Notes: a model not told the origin generated them from the sequence alone. Positions 6,202 through 14,332 are shown, numbered from the stretch's first letter. The stretch is 16,220 bases of DNA from an uncultured Clostridia bacterium (GCA_947600345.1 CANQGC010000038.1:1-16220), one strand, 5' to 3'. Numbers and translations are program-made.

Positions 6202-9200
6202 ATGCGGAAACTGAAGCGGATGCTGGCGGCGCTGACGGCGCTGGCCATGCTGTTGACGGCGGTGGGTTTCTCGGAGGAGCAGCTTGTGCCGGAGGAGGCG
6301 GCGCAGGCCGAGGAGCTTGTAGCGGAGGAAACGATCGTCGAGGAAGCGATCGTCGATGAACCGGTGGACGATGAACCGTTCGTCGAGGAATCGGAGCAGG
6401 AGCCCGAGACGGAAGAGCAGCCGGAAGAGCCCGGGGAGCAAGAGTCCTCCGAGGAATCCGGCGAGCCTTCCCAGGAGGGCGCCGCTGAGGTCGAATCCGA
6501 AGCGCACAATGCTTCCGGTTCCTGCCTGGATGGCGGCGAACACGTTTGGGACTCGTCTAGCGGCCAGTGTACAATCTGCGGCGCGGTTTGCGAACACGAT
6601 TATCGTAGTGGGCGTGAAGGTGAATGCGCGATCTGCGGCCACATATGCGATCATGATGACCTGAAGGCCATAGAGTATGAGCCGGGCACCACGGGTGGAT
6701 ATGGTGGGGGCGTAGAAGCAACGGAGGACAGGCAACCTTGGGATTCTGAATTCCATGTCGTAAATTATACAGGCGAACTTACGGCTACCTGCAGCATTTG
6801 CGGCGCGTGGCTCTACGACGGAGAATTTGGCAGCTGCACGTATCTGGAGAAGCATAAATACGGTGATTCCAGCATCTGCGAATGCGGCTATGATCCGGCG
6901 GCATGCAAGCATGAGCATACGAAGTTCGTTCTCGAGTCCGAGGATAGCGGCATTTCTCCAAGGGCGTCCATCGACGGTCAGGCGCAGGATTTGGATGCCT
7001 CGGTCGAATCGGAGGAAGCGGCGCGCGCTGCCGCGCCCGAGGCGAGCGGCAACGTCAAGTGTGAATTCGTCGATGGACAGACGCATCGCTGGACCATGAC
7101 GGATGGAACGGGAAAGGCAAAATACTCGCTGCTCTGCACGATTTGCGGGGGCTACGTCCACCGCGAGCGCAATATTCCAAAGGACGGAATTGTTTATGGG
7201 CACAGCTTCGATGAGAAGGGCAAGTGCACGAATTGCGGCTATGTGTCGGTATGCCCGCATGAGCATACGAAATTCGTCCTCGAATCCGAGGATAGCAGCA
7301 AACTCAAATGCGAGCTTGTCGATGATAGTGACCATCAATGGGAGAAGCATCTCTGGACGATAGAGAACGGGACAGGGACAGAAACATACTCTTTGATCTG
7401 CAAGGATTGCGGAGAATACGTCGTCCGCGTGCAGCCCATTCCCGCGGGAGGCGTTGAGACGGAGCATACCTTTGAAGAAAGCGGATACAAGTGCGTAGAC
7501 TGCGGAGTGGTGGAATCAGGCTTTACGCTTGGTGTGGATAATAGTAATTATATCCATTTCAACTCGAATTCAATACACTGTGGTTTTGCAGGTGTGAAGG
7601 ATTATTCTTTTTCCGACCAAAGCTATTACGATCGACTAATTGAGGGCGCAGCAAAAAAAGATATAAACTATCTCAAGAATTATATGTATGACCCTTGGGA
7701 TGGTAGTTGCTATGGCATTTCCGCAACAATGGGTCTCGTATATAAGGGCTATATTGGTCTGAAGGACATATCCAACAGTTCTGCTTCGTTATACCATGAT
7801 ATGGACTATCCATGCAACGATGCCAAACTGCTGAATTCTATTAACTATTATCAGATGTCTCAATGTATACGTGTTAGCGAGGAGAAAAGATTAGATTCAG
7901 TAGCAGTTTCTGCCTATTCGGGAGGTTTCCTTAGAAGTGTATTACTCTATAAACAATGGGGTGAGATTACTACGGTCGATGCAACAGTTTTTTTCCCGAA
8001 ACTTCTAGAATATGTCGAAAAGAATGGCGTTGCCATGTTTCAATATTATATAAGCCAAGGAGGAGCTAGTGCGGGACACTGTGTTTTAATAACAGGCTAC
8101 CGCTTCAACAAGGACACAGGAAACTATATTGTAAAACTATATGATGTAAGTACAGTGCAAAAGAATGCAATGGATGGCGGTTTTGTATCACTGAGAATTA
8201 AGGAGGACTTTTCTGATTTCGAATTGTACAATCCAACAGGGCTCATAGCAAGGAGTAATTCGATTTTTTTGATGTATGTTGTCGATTGGGACAAGCTGCG
8301 AGAGTTTAATCATAATCTCACGTCTCGAAGTGTTTCAAATCGGACAAAGATCGAAGTGTCGCTGGACAATCCGTTTCGCATTGATGCCGACAATGGCACA
8401 TACTTGGCCTTTGATGGCGAGCAATTCAGCGGGGATATGGAAATCTACAATGTTGATTGCGGTGGAACGGAACGCGAATTTCGACTTGTGATATATACGG
8501 ATCATTGCGATACGTATCAATTGACGGAGTTGGGGAACAACGTCGATATTAGATTGTGGGATGATAGCAACTACATGAGCCTGGAGGGGGAACGAGTTTC
8601 AAGCGCAACAATATCGCTGAGCGAAGGCATGGATATTCGAGGGAACGACTATGCGTTTAGTGCCTATGTCTCCACCGACCATGAAGTGGCGCCGGGCGAG
8701 AATGGTCTGATTCGGGTTTCCGGAAATGCGCAGAAGGACGTCGCGCTCAAGAAGGATGGGGACAAGCTTAATGTCTCTTCCGAAGCGGAGATGAGCGATG
8801 TCGAGGTTAGTACATTCGTCGGGAACGAAAAGGAAACGACGCAAATCGAAGCGCCGGCATCGGACATTACGGTGAGCGACGACGGCAGCACGGGGCCGGA
8901 GCCGTCGGCAGAGAAGGCAACGTCCATCAAGATCAACGAGCCCGAGAGGAATAGGATCAATATCGGCGAAACGCTCACGCTGACGACGACCGCATCCCCG
9001 GCGGAGGCTCGGCCTGCCCTGCTCTGGTATTCCTCCAACCATTCCGTGGCGACGGTGAGCCGCGAGGGCAAAGTGACGGCGCTGGGCGCGGGCTCGACGA
9101 AGATCACGGTAAAGACCGACAACGGCAAGAGCAGCAAGGCGCTGAAGATCACCGTAGTCGATCCCACCGTGCCGACGAAGCTGGCGCTTCCGAAGGCGCT

Positions 9201-10548
9201 CACTGCGGGGCTGGGCGAGATTGTGGAGTTGAAGGGCCAGCTGACGAATCTGGAACCGGCCACGGCGGAGCTGAAGTGGACATCGTCGAAGCCCGAAGTG
9301 GTAAAGGTGGACGAGGATACCGGCCGTGCGGAGATGCTGAGCACCGGCAAGGCGAAGATCACCGTATCGCCCGCGGCCTCGAAAAAGAAGAAGCCGAAGG
9401 CCAGCATTACGGTGACCGTGACGGACAGCAGCGCGCCGAAGAAGCTGACGCTGGACATCAGGGGGACGAAGAAGGTCACCACGGACGAGGACTTCAGGAT
9501 TGCCCCCACGCTGGATCCCGCGGGTTCGAGCGAGATCGAATGGACGTCCTCGAAGCCGGATGTGGCGATCGTGGATCAGAGCGGCAACGTGACGACGATC
9601 GGCAAGGGCTCGACGACGATCCGGGCGACGGCGAAGAAGAAGGACGCGAGCGGCAAGACGGTCAGCGCCAGCGTGAAGGTGCAGGTGACGAAGGACAACC
9701 ACAAGCCGGAATCGCTGAGCATGGAGCAGAGCGAGCTGCGCTTGACCACGGATGACGAGCCGCGCAGGATCGCGGCGGCGCTTTCGCCGTCAGGCGTGAA
9801 GTATGGCCAGCTGAGCTGGAAGAACAGCAACAAGTACGCGGTGGAGATGAGCGTGGACGAGGGAACCTCAGCGGTGACGCTGAAGCCGCTCGCGGCTGGA
9901 ACGGCGACGATCACGGTCGCCTCCAAGGAGGACAAGGGTCGCAAGGCGACGCTGACGGTGGCGGTGGAGGATCCGCACGCGCCGACGGAGTTCTCGCTGG
10001 CCGACGGCAAGACGAAGACGGTGCACCTGGGTGAAGAGGGCGCGAAGCTGACGCCGGTGTTCGGAGGCGCGGACAAGTGGAGCGCAGTGAAGTACACGCT
10101 GAAGAAGAAGGGCATCGTGGAGATCGACAATGAGACGGGCGCCATCACGCCGCTGAAGGAAGGAACGGTAAAGGTCACGGCGAAGACGGCGAAGAAGATC
10201 GGCACGGGCAAGAGAGCGGCGACAAAGAGCGCATCGATAACGATCAAAGTGGTCAATCTGGAGCGGCCGAAGAAGATTGCGATTGACAACGAGGAGGCCG
10301 TGAAGGAAGCGGGGCTGAAGGTAGGCGTGCCCGTGCGCCTGACCTGTACGATCACGGCGGAGGACGGAACGCAACAGAAGAGCGGCGCGAAGTGGAGCTG
10401 CAACAAGCCCAAGTACGCGCTGGTGGATGACAACGGCCAGGTATGCGCGCTGAAGGCGGGCGTAAAGGTAAAGATCACCGCCACGACGGAAGCGAAGGGC
10501 CTCAACGGCAAGGCCAAGAAGGTTACAATCACGCTGCAAACGAACTAA
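6202..10548 (+). CDS. Large secreted protein: Cys-rich zinc-ribbon-like array, papain-like peptidase-like domain, Big_2 Ig-like repeats
   Basis: A 1448-residue protein that I cannot assign to a named gene. Residues 1-24 are a signal peptide (RKLKR, a hydrophobic run, then a cut near GFS/EE). Residues 25-105 are a Glu/Pro-rich linker. Residues 108-436 hold seven CxxCG motifs with interspersed His, including a tandem repeat, suggesting structural zinc. A domain around 437-690 has DGSCYGISATMGLVYKG (Cys503), GGASAGHCVLITGY (His626) and VKLYDVS (Asp648), the order and spacing of a papain-like catalytic triad. A beta-rich stretch (about 700-905) leads to six Big_2-like domains, starting near 906, 988, 1075, 1165, 1257 and 1353. 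There is no LPXTG or SLH motif, so anchoring is unclear. Peptidase activity is inferred from the motif only. The ribosome binding site is a GGAGG-rich run ending just before the ATG. The peptidase-like part (about 7500-8650) is markedly AT-rich compared with the rest. Confidence 0.88.
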   Translation: MRKLKRMLAALTALAMLLTAVGFSEEQLVPEEAAQAEELVAEETIVEEAIVDEPVDDEPFVEESEQEPETEEQPEEPGEQESSEESGEPSQEGAAEVESEAHNASGSCLDGGEHVWDSSSGQCTICGAVCEHDYRSGREGECAICGHICDHDDLKAIEYEPGTTGGYGGGVEATEDRQPWDSEFHVVNYTGELTATCSICGAWLYDGEFGSCTYLEKHKYGDSSICECGYDPAACKHEHTKFVLESEDSGISPRASIDGQAQDLDASVESEEAARAAAPEASGNVKCEFVDGQTHRWTMTDGTGKAKYSLLCTICGGYVHRERNIPKDGIVYGHSFDEKGKCTNCGYVSVCPHEHTKFVLESEDSSKLKCELVDDSDHQWEKHLWTIENGTGTETYSLICKDCGEYVVRVQPIPAGGVETEHTFEESGYKCVDCGVVESGFTLGVDNSNYIHFNSNSIHCGFAGVKDYSFSDQSYYDRLIEGAAKKDINYLKNYMYDPWDGSCYGISATMGLVYKGYIGLKDISNSSASLYHDMDYPCNDAKLLNSINYYQMSQCIRVSEEKRLDSVAVSAYSGGFLRSVLLYKQWGEITTVDATVFFPKLLEYVEKNGVAMFQYYISQGGASAGHCVLITGYRFNKDTGNYIVKLYDVSTVQKNAMDGGFVSLRIKEDFSDFELYNPTGLIARSNSIFLMYVVDWDKLREFNHNLTSRSVSNRTKIEVSLDNPFRIDADNGTYLAFDGEQFSGDMEIYNVDCGGTEREFRLVIYTDHCDTYQLTELGNNVDIRLWDDSNYMSLEGERVSSATISLSEGMDIRGNDYAFSAYVSTDHEVAPGENGLIRVSGNAQKDVALKKDGDKLNVSSEAEMSDVEVSTFVGNEKETTQIEAPASDITVSDDGSTGPEPSAEKATSIKINEPERNRINIGETLTLTTTASPAEARPALLWYSSNHSVATVSREGKVTALGAGSTKITVKTDNGKSSKALKITVVDPTVPTKLALPKALTAGLGEIVELKGQLTNLEPATAELKWTSSKPEVVKVDEDTGRAEMLSTGKAKITVSPAASKKKKPKASITVTVTDSSAPKKLTLDIRGTKKVTTDEDFRIAPTLDPAGSSEIEWTSSKPDVAIVDQSGNVTTIGKGSTTIRATAKKKDASGKTVSASVKVQVTKDNHKPESLSMEQSELRLTTDDEPRRIAAALSPSGVKYGQLSWKNSNKYAVEMSVDEGTSAVTLKPLAAGTATITVASKEDKGRKATLTVAVEDPHAPTEFSLADGKTKTVHLGEEGAKLTPVFGGADKWSAVKYTLKKKGIVEIDNETGAITPLKEGTVKVTAKTAKKIGTGKRAATKSASITIKVVNLERPKKIAIDNEEAVKEAGLKVGVPVRLTCTITAEDGTQQKSGAKWSCNKPKYALVDDNGQVCALKAGVKVKITATTEAKGLNGKAKKVTITLQTN
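6904..7518 (+). repeat. Tandem duplication of a Cys-rich module within the 6202 protein
   Basis: Two units, 6904-7251 and 7252-7518, share the order HEHTKFVLESEDS, KCE.VD...H.W, NGTG-like turn, YSL.C..CG.YV.R, IP..G, H.F.E.G.KC..CG. The 39-base starts (6910-6948 and 7258-7296) differ at only a few, mostly third-codon, positions. The first unit carries about 33 extra residues (Ala/Glu/Ser-rich, after the SEDS motif) that the second lacks, so the copies have diverged by insertion or deletion. Confidence 0.75.
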
Positions 10549-10561
10549 ACCAACAGCAAAG

Positions 10562-10592
10562 AGGAGCCGGCAACCGCAAACTGCCGGCTCCT
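10562..10592 (+). terminator. Hairpin terminator after the 6202 gene
   Basis: An 11-bp perfect stem AGGAGCCGGCA/TGCCGGCTCCT (10562-10572 with 10582-10592) with a 9-base loop starts 14 bases after the stop codon. The following TTGTGTT is only a weak T-tract. From here to the next start at 10856 I see no gene; the stretch holds an AT-rich segment and the promoter of the next gene. Confidence 0.75.
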
Positions 10593-10757
10593 TGTGTTCG
10601 CCTCAGCCACTTGTACAGCATCCTTCAACGGACCTTATACCGTATTGCCGCGTCCGTCGCGCTCGCATGTTTCAGAAATACTCCCAATGCCGTTGACGCG
10701 CATGCGCATTTAATCAGTTTACTAATTGAAGATTTGATAGAAAAAATTAATAATAAA

Positions 10758-10788
10758 TTTACCATGGGGGGGGGGCGTGTGGTATAAT
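10758..10788 (+). promoter_or_regulatory. Promoter with a G10 tract in its spacer (candidate phase-variable promoter)
   Basis: A TATAAT box at 10783-10788 is preceded by TG at 10780-10781 (extended -10). A TTTACC -35-like box lies at 10758-10763, leaving a 19-base spacer that contains ten G in a row. Loss of two G would give the ideal 17-base spacing. The coding start is 68 bases downstream with AAGGAGG ahead of it. Confidence 0.7.
10766..10775 (+). repeat. Homopolymer of ten G
   Basis: Ten consecutive G between ACCAT and CGTGTGG. Tracts of this length are prone to slipped-strand length changes during replication and also to sequencing miscalls. Its position inside the promoter spacer is what makes it notable. 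Confidence 0.9.
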
Positions 10789-10855
10789 TTGGTTAAGAGT
10801 GTGTCCAAATGGGGCCACGTTTGTAAAAAGATGATGGAGAAGGAGGAAGGAAACG

Positions 10856-12481
10856 ATGAGGAAGCTGAAGCAGGCGTTGGCGCTGCTGCTGGCCCTGATG
10901 CTGCTGTTGACGACGGCGGTCTCGGAGGAGCAGCTTGCGCCGGAGGCGATGGAGGAGCTGGTCGCGGAGGAATCCGCGCAGCAGGAGCCGGTCGAAGAGG
11001 AACCGCCCATGGAAGAACCGGCCGGTGAGGAACCGGCCATAGAGGAACCGACCGAAGAGGAGCCGGACATAGAGGAATCGGCTGAGGAAGTCAAAGAAAA
11101 GGAGCCCGCGGGGGACGCGGCGCTTCCAGCCGCGCCGGAGGTGCTCATTGCGCCGGAATGGGAGTACGACGAGGAGACAGGAGCGATTACGATTCCTTAT
11201 GCGGAGCTGCCGGAGACGTTGACCTTTGAATGGAACTTCGACGGCGAGGCGGCGCAGTACGCCGTGCAGACCGCCCCCGTCCCCGAGGGAGACAATCCCG
11301 AGGAGCGCGGCGAGCGCATCTACACAACCGAACCCCGCATCGAACTGTCCGCGGTGGAATACTCCGAGGGCGGTTGGTTCTCCCTCTACGTGATCGCCAT
11401 CATGGAGGACGGAACGGAGATCGAGGGCTGGAAGTACTTCCGGCTGGAGCAGCGGGAAGCGCTTGCAGCGGATTTAGAAATAATGACGATGGCAGATAGT
11501 GAAGAGAAATATAATGGAAATGATTATACAAAGGATAAGGTGCTCGCTCAAAAGCTATCAGATGTTATGAATGGTAAGGCTGATATCCTTAAATATGATG
11601 GTAAGTTATGGGCGTTCAAAATAGGAGATTATATTGATGATGTCGAGTATTCTATCCCTAATGCAGGCTATTCTGGATATCAGTGTTATATTTATGCTAA
11701 CGCTGTGTATTATTACCTATTTGGTGAGGTGCCTTTTCAAGGCAATCTCTCATATAAAAAATCTCATATAGCACTTAAAGGGTTAAAAAGCCTAACATAT
11801 GCAGATTGTGAGGAAGCAGGGGTTACTTGTGGTACATATATACGTACAACATCAAATTCTGATGGCTCATATAATGGAAATTATGGACATTCATTAATTG
11901 TTTTGAAATACGATCAATCAACATTAACATGGTTAGATTGTAATTCTGAAGGCGATTTAAAAATTTCGCTGCATACAGAAGAATGGGGAGATTTCAATAA
12001 TAAAGAGACTACTGGACGAAAAAGAATAATTAGCCATGCGTTAATTCCACCTGTAGCAGTATCTAGCATTACTCTATCGCCAAAAACCCGAACACTTTTA
12101 CTTGGTGATGAAGCAACAAACCAATTCACGTTATCGGCTCAAATCGAACCTGATAACGCAACAAATAAATCTTTGGAATGGACGGCAAGCAACCCGGGTA
12201 TAGTCGAGATCGAAAAAGTATCGAACGAAAGTGCCAGAATAAAAGGGGTTAATCCGGGGACAACTGATATTGTATGCTCTGCCACGGATGGCAGCGGCGT
12301 TTCGGCTTCGTGCCAGGTTACGGTCATAGATTATCGAATTGACCCGGCTGAAATTACGCTTGGTGTCGGGCAGACGGCAACGATTTCGGCGTTGCAGGGC
12401 GAGAAAAAAATCAAGTCGAACTTTGCGACCAGCGACAAAACCATTGTTTCCGAAGAAGGCGAAGAATCTGGCTGGGATTAA
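10856..12481 (+). CDS. Secreted protein with papain-like peptidase-like domain and Ig-like domains, 5' fragment
   Basis: A 541-residue reading frame beginning MRKLKQALALLLALMLLL, a signal peptide almost the same as that of the 6202 protein, including the following SEEQL.PE and EELVAEE. Residues 30-90 are an acidic linker with repeated EEP units. Residues about 95-200 look like a single beta-sandwich (fibronectin III-like: LTFEWNFDGEAAQYAVQ, WFSLYVIAI). A domain at about 205-390 has GYQCYIYANAVYYYLFG (Cys277), NYGHSLIVLKYD (His345) and WLDCN (Asp361), again a Cys/His/Asp peptidase-like order. One Big_2-like domain (about 396-490) and the start of a second follow. The frame ends at TAA 12479-12481 in mid-domain because of a frameshift. 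AAGGAGG lies 9 bases before the ATG. The peptidase-like core is AT-rich relative to both flanks. Catalysis is inferred. Confidence 0.8.
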   Translation: MRKLKQALALLLALMLLLTTAVSEEQLAPEAMEELVAEESAQQEPVEEEPPMEEPAGEEPAIEEPTEEEPDIEESAEEVKEKEPAGDAALPAAPEVLIAPEWEYDEETGAITIPYAELPETLTFEWNFDGEAAQYAVQTAPVPEGDNPEERGERIYTTEPRIELSAVEYSEGGWFSLYVIAIMEDGTEIEGWKYFRLEQREALAADLEIMTMADSEEKYNGNDYTKDKVLAQKLSDVMNGKADILKYDGKLWAFKIGDYIDDVEYSIPNAGYSGYQCYIYANAVYYYLFGEVPFQGNLSYKKSHIALKGLKSLTYADCEEAGVTCGTYIRTTSNSDGSYNGNYGHSLIVLKYDQSTLTWLDCNSEGDLKISLHTEEWGDFNNKETTGRKRIISHALIPPVAVSSITLSPKTRTLLLGDEATNQFTLSAQIEPDNATNKSLEWTASNPGIVEIEKVSNESARIKGVNPGTTDIVCSATDGSGVSASCQVTVIDYRIDPAEITLGVGQTATISALQGEKKIKSNFATSDKTIVSEEGEESGWD

Positions 12482-13916
12482 AATTACCGCGAAGGCAACT
12501 GGCAGCGCGATGATTACCGCGACGACCAAGGACGGAAAAACCGCGACTTGCCAAGTGACGGTGAAGCCCGCGCCGAGCTCGATCGAGATCGAATCCGATC
12601 TCGGGAAGAAATCTATGAACATCGGCGATACGATGCACCTCAGCGCGCGCCTCTCGCCGAGCGATGCGGTATCAAAAGTGACGTGGAGCATGAGCTCGTC
12701 GGACAAGAAGAAGAAAATCGTTTCGCTCGATGCGAACAGCGGGGCGGTGAAGGGCCTCAAGGCGGGAAAAGTGACGATCATCGCAAAATCGCACAACAAG
12801 AAGACCGCGAAATTTGCGCTTCAGATCATCGACCCGACGATGCCCACGGACATCAAGCTGAGCCTGGACGGCGAGACGAAGCTCGATGAAGGCGATGCAC
12901 TGACGCTGTTCATCGACGAGACGCGGGAGCTGAAGCCCATCATTGAGCCGATCGGAACCGCGAAGACCGAAGTGAAATGGAAGCCGAAGAATTCGGGCGT
13001 CGCGATTGTGAAGAACAACGTGGTGATTCCGAAGAAGGGAGGCCTGACGAAGCTCACCGCCAAAACCTCGCGCGGCGACAAGGAGGCGGTCATCTATATC
13101 CAGGTCATGGATCCCGTCAAACCGAAGCAAATTATCGGCCTGACGAAGAAGACGATGGGCATCGGCTCGCAGTGGCAGTTCGAATATGCGCTCGAGCCCT
13201 CGAACGCCCGGACGAGGGTCACCTATTCGAGCTCGAAGAGTACCGTCGCCTCCGTGGATGACAACGGCCTCGTGACGGCGAAGAAGAATGGCAGCGCGAC
13301 CATTACCGCCAAGACGCACAACGGGAAGAAACTAAAATGCAAGATCACGGTCAAAGAGCTGACCGGGTCGCTGCAAATGGAGCGGGAGAGCCTCACGATG
13401 CGGGTGAATGACACCTACCTGCTGTCGACCATCGCCCTCGGTGGGAGCGTGGGCAGCATCCGCTTCACCAGCTCGGACAGCACGATCGTATCCATCGGCG
13501 AGGTTTTGAGCGGGGAGGCCGAGCTCACGGCGCACCGCGAAGGCACCTGCGTGATCACGGCGGAGAGCGAATCGGGCCTGCAGGCGACATGCACCGTGAC
13601 CGTGGAGCCGGCGCCGCCCCAGGAGGAGACGAGCGTTCGGATCAAGGGGAGCAAGGCGGTTACGATGCGAGTCGGCGACGTCCTCCAGTTCGAGGCGGAG
13701 GTCACGCCGGCCGACGCGAGCAAGGAATTGATCTGGGACATCGTGAAGGATTCCACCGAATCCATACTGATTCCCGCGATCGCCATGGACAAGAACGGCC
13801 GGGCGACGGCGCTATACGTGGGCACCGCCACGATTTGCGCCAAATTGCCCGACGGGAGCAGCGATTCCGTGAATATAACGGTGCAGCAGAGCGCCGCGGG
13901 TGAGAAGCAGCTTTAA
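12465..13916 (+). CDS. Big_2 Ig-like repeat segment, downstream of the frameshift
   Basis: This frame continues the preceding protein in the +1 frame. It opens with NLAGIKITAKATGSAMITATTKDGKTATCQVTV, which is exactly the missing second half of the Big_2 domain cut off at 12481. Five more Ig-like domains follow, recognisable by repeats of a W/S-S-S-D core, a VASVDDNGLVTAKKNGSATI-type strand, and a closing ITV. There is no signal peptide and no credible ribosome binding site, so it is unlikely to be translated on its own; ATG 12510 is the first in-frame ATG after the break, and upstream alternatives lie within the other frame. It ends at TAA 13914-13916 after ITVQQSAAGEKQL, without any anchoring motif. 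Confidence 0.7.
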   Translation, partial: NLAGIKITAKATGSAMITATTKDGKTATCQVTVKPAPSSIEIESDLGKKSMNIGDTMHLSARLSPSDAVSKVTWSMSSSDKKKKIVSLDANSGAVKGLKAGKVTIIAKSHNKKTAKFALQIIDPTMPTDIKLSLDGETKLDEGDALTLFIDETRELKPIIEPIGTAKTEVKWKPKNSGVAIVKNNVVIPKKGGLTKLTAKTSRGDKEAVIYIQVMDPVKPKQIIGLTKKTMGIGSQWQFEYALEPSNARTRVTYSSSKSTVASVDDNGLVTAKKNGSATITAKTHNGKKLKCKITVKELTGSLQMERESLTMRVNDTYLLSTIALGGSVGSIRFTSSDSTIVSIGEVLSGEAELTAHREGTCVITAESESGLQATCTVTVEPAPPQEETSVRIKGSKAVTMRVGDVLQFEAEVTPADASKELIWDIVKDSTESILIPAIAMDKNGRATALYVGTATICAKLPDGSSDSVNITVQQSAAGEKQL

Positions 13917-13925
13917 AAAAACGAG

Positions 13926-14237
13926 ATGCTGTATCTGATCAACCAGATCAACCTCACCCGAAGCAACGTGGGGATCTATCCCCTGGGAATCGACGATCAG
14001 ATGATGGAATACGCCGAGTCGCAGCTGACGACCCAGCTGAATTCGAATCCGGAATACTACAAGGGCACCAATGGCTTTATTGGGCATACGATGGGCACCG
14101 CGGCGGGAGATATGGAAATGGCGCAATCGAGCAACAAGTCGATCGACGCGATGGTGAAGAGTACCGAATATACGCGCATGGGAGTGGCCGTCACGACCAA
14201 AGGGTACACGATCTATTACGCGGTCGAATTCGCGTAA
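13926..14237 (+). CDS. CAP/SCP-like C-terminal domain cut off by an in-frame stop
   Basis: A 103-residue frame in the same phase as the preceding Ig-like segment, separated from it only by TAA and the codons AAA AAC GAG. It starts MLYLINQINLTRSNVG and ends GVAVTTKGYTIYYAVEFA, which resembles the first helix and last strands of CAP/SCP (PF00188-like) domains often found at the C-terminus of secreted Clostridia proteins. The usual GHxxQ/H active-site motif is not clear, so it may be degenerate. It has no signal peptide and no convincing ribosome binding site, so it was probably part of the upstream protein. It could also be an unrelated short conserved domain. Confidence 0.5.
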   Translation: MLYLINQINLTRSNVGIYPLGIDDQMMEYAESQLTTQLNSNPEYYKGTNGFIGHTMGTAAGDMEMAQSSNKSIDAMVKSTEYTRMGVAVTTKGYTIYYAVEFA

Positions 14238-14261
14238 GGCAAACAGCACATGAGAGAGATG

Positions 14262-14289
14262 GGCCCGCCCCGCATCATCGGGGCGGGCC
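14262..14289 (+). terminator. Strong hairpin terminator after the broken secreted-protein gene
   Basis: A perfect 11-bp GC stem GGCCCGCCCCG/CGGGGCGGGCC with loop CATCAT lies 24 bases after the stop of the CAP-like segment. A T-rich stretch, ending in CTTTATTTTT, follows after about 10 bases. It closes the transcription unit. Confidence 0.85.
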
Positions 14290-14332
14290 TTCGCGTTCCC
14301 CTTTATTTTTACATTAACATTCCCCCAAAACA

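Larger units (their letters stand above)
10856..14237 (+). pseudogene. Whole extent of the second large secreted protein gene, interrupted by a frameshift and a stop codon
   Basis: Three coding pieces (10856-12481, 12465-13916, 13926-14237) read as one protein of about 1126 residues if one base is removed near 12452-12466 and the in-frame TAA at 13914-13916 is read as a sense codon. The parts then form a sensible order: signal peptide, acidic linker, beta domain, peptidase-like domain, seven Big_2-like domains and a CAP-like domain. Only the first piece has a convincing ribosome binding site and signal peptide, and one terminator follows the last. The remaining frame is clean, so the damage is recent, or one or both lesions are sequence errors. 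Confidence 0.7.

Noticed and set aside
6910..7296. Repeated 39-base segments as a possible mobile or CRISPR-type repeat
   Set aside because: There are only two copies, they differ mainly at third-codon positions, and both lie in frame within one protein, so this is a duplicated protein module.
5857..7467. 536-codon open frame on the minus strand across the leader region
   Set aside because: It is antisense to the 5' part of the 6202 gene and passes through the divergent promoter region. Its C-terminal end overlaps the leader peptide in another frame.
10698..10707. GCGCATGCGC palindrome in the gap before the second secreted-protein gene
   Set aside because: It is only 10 bases long, made of simple GC steps, and has no position relative to a promoter that would suggest an operator.
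12404..12410. A7 run as a programmed frameshift site in the second secreted-protein gene
   Set aside because: The domain sequence stays correct in the original frame for about 15 codons after this run, so the frame change lies downstream at 12452-12466. No stimulatory structure is evident.
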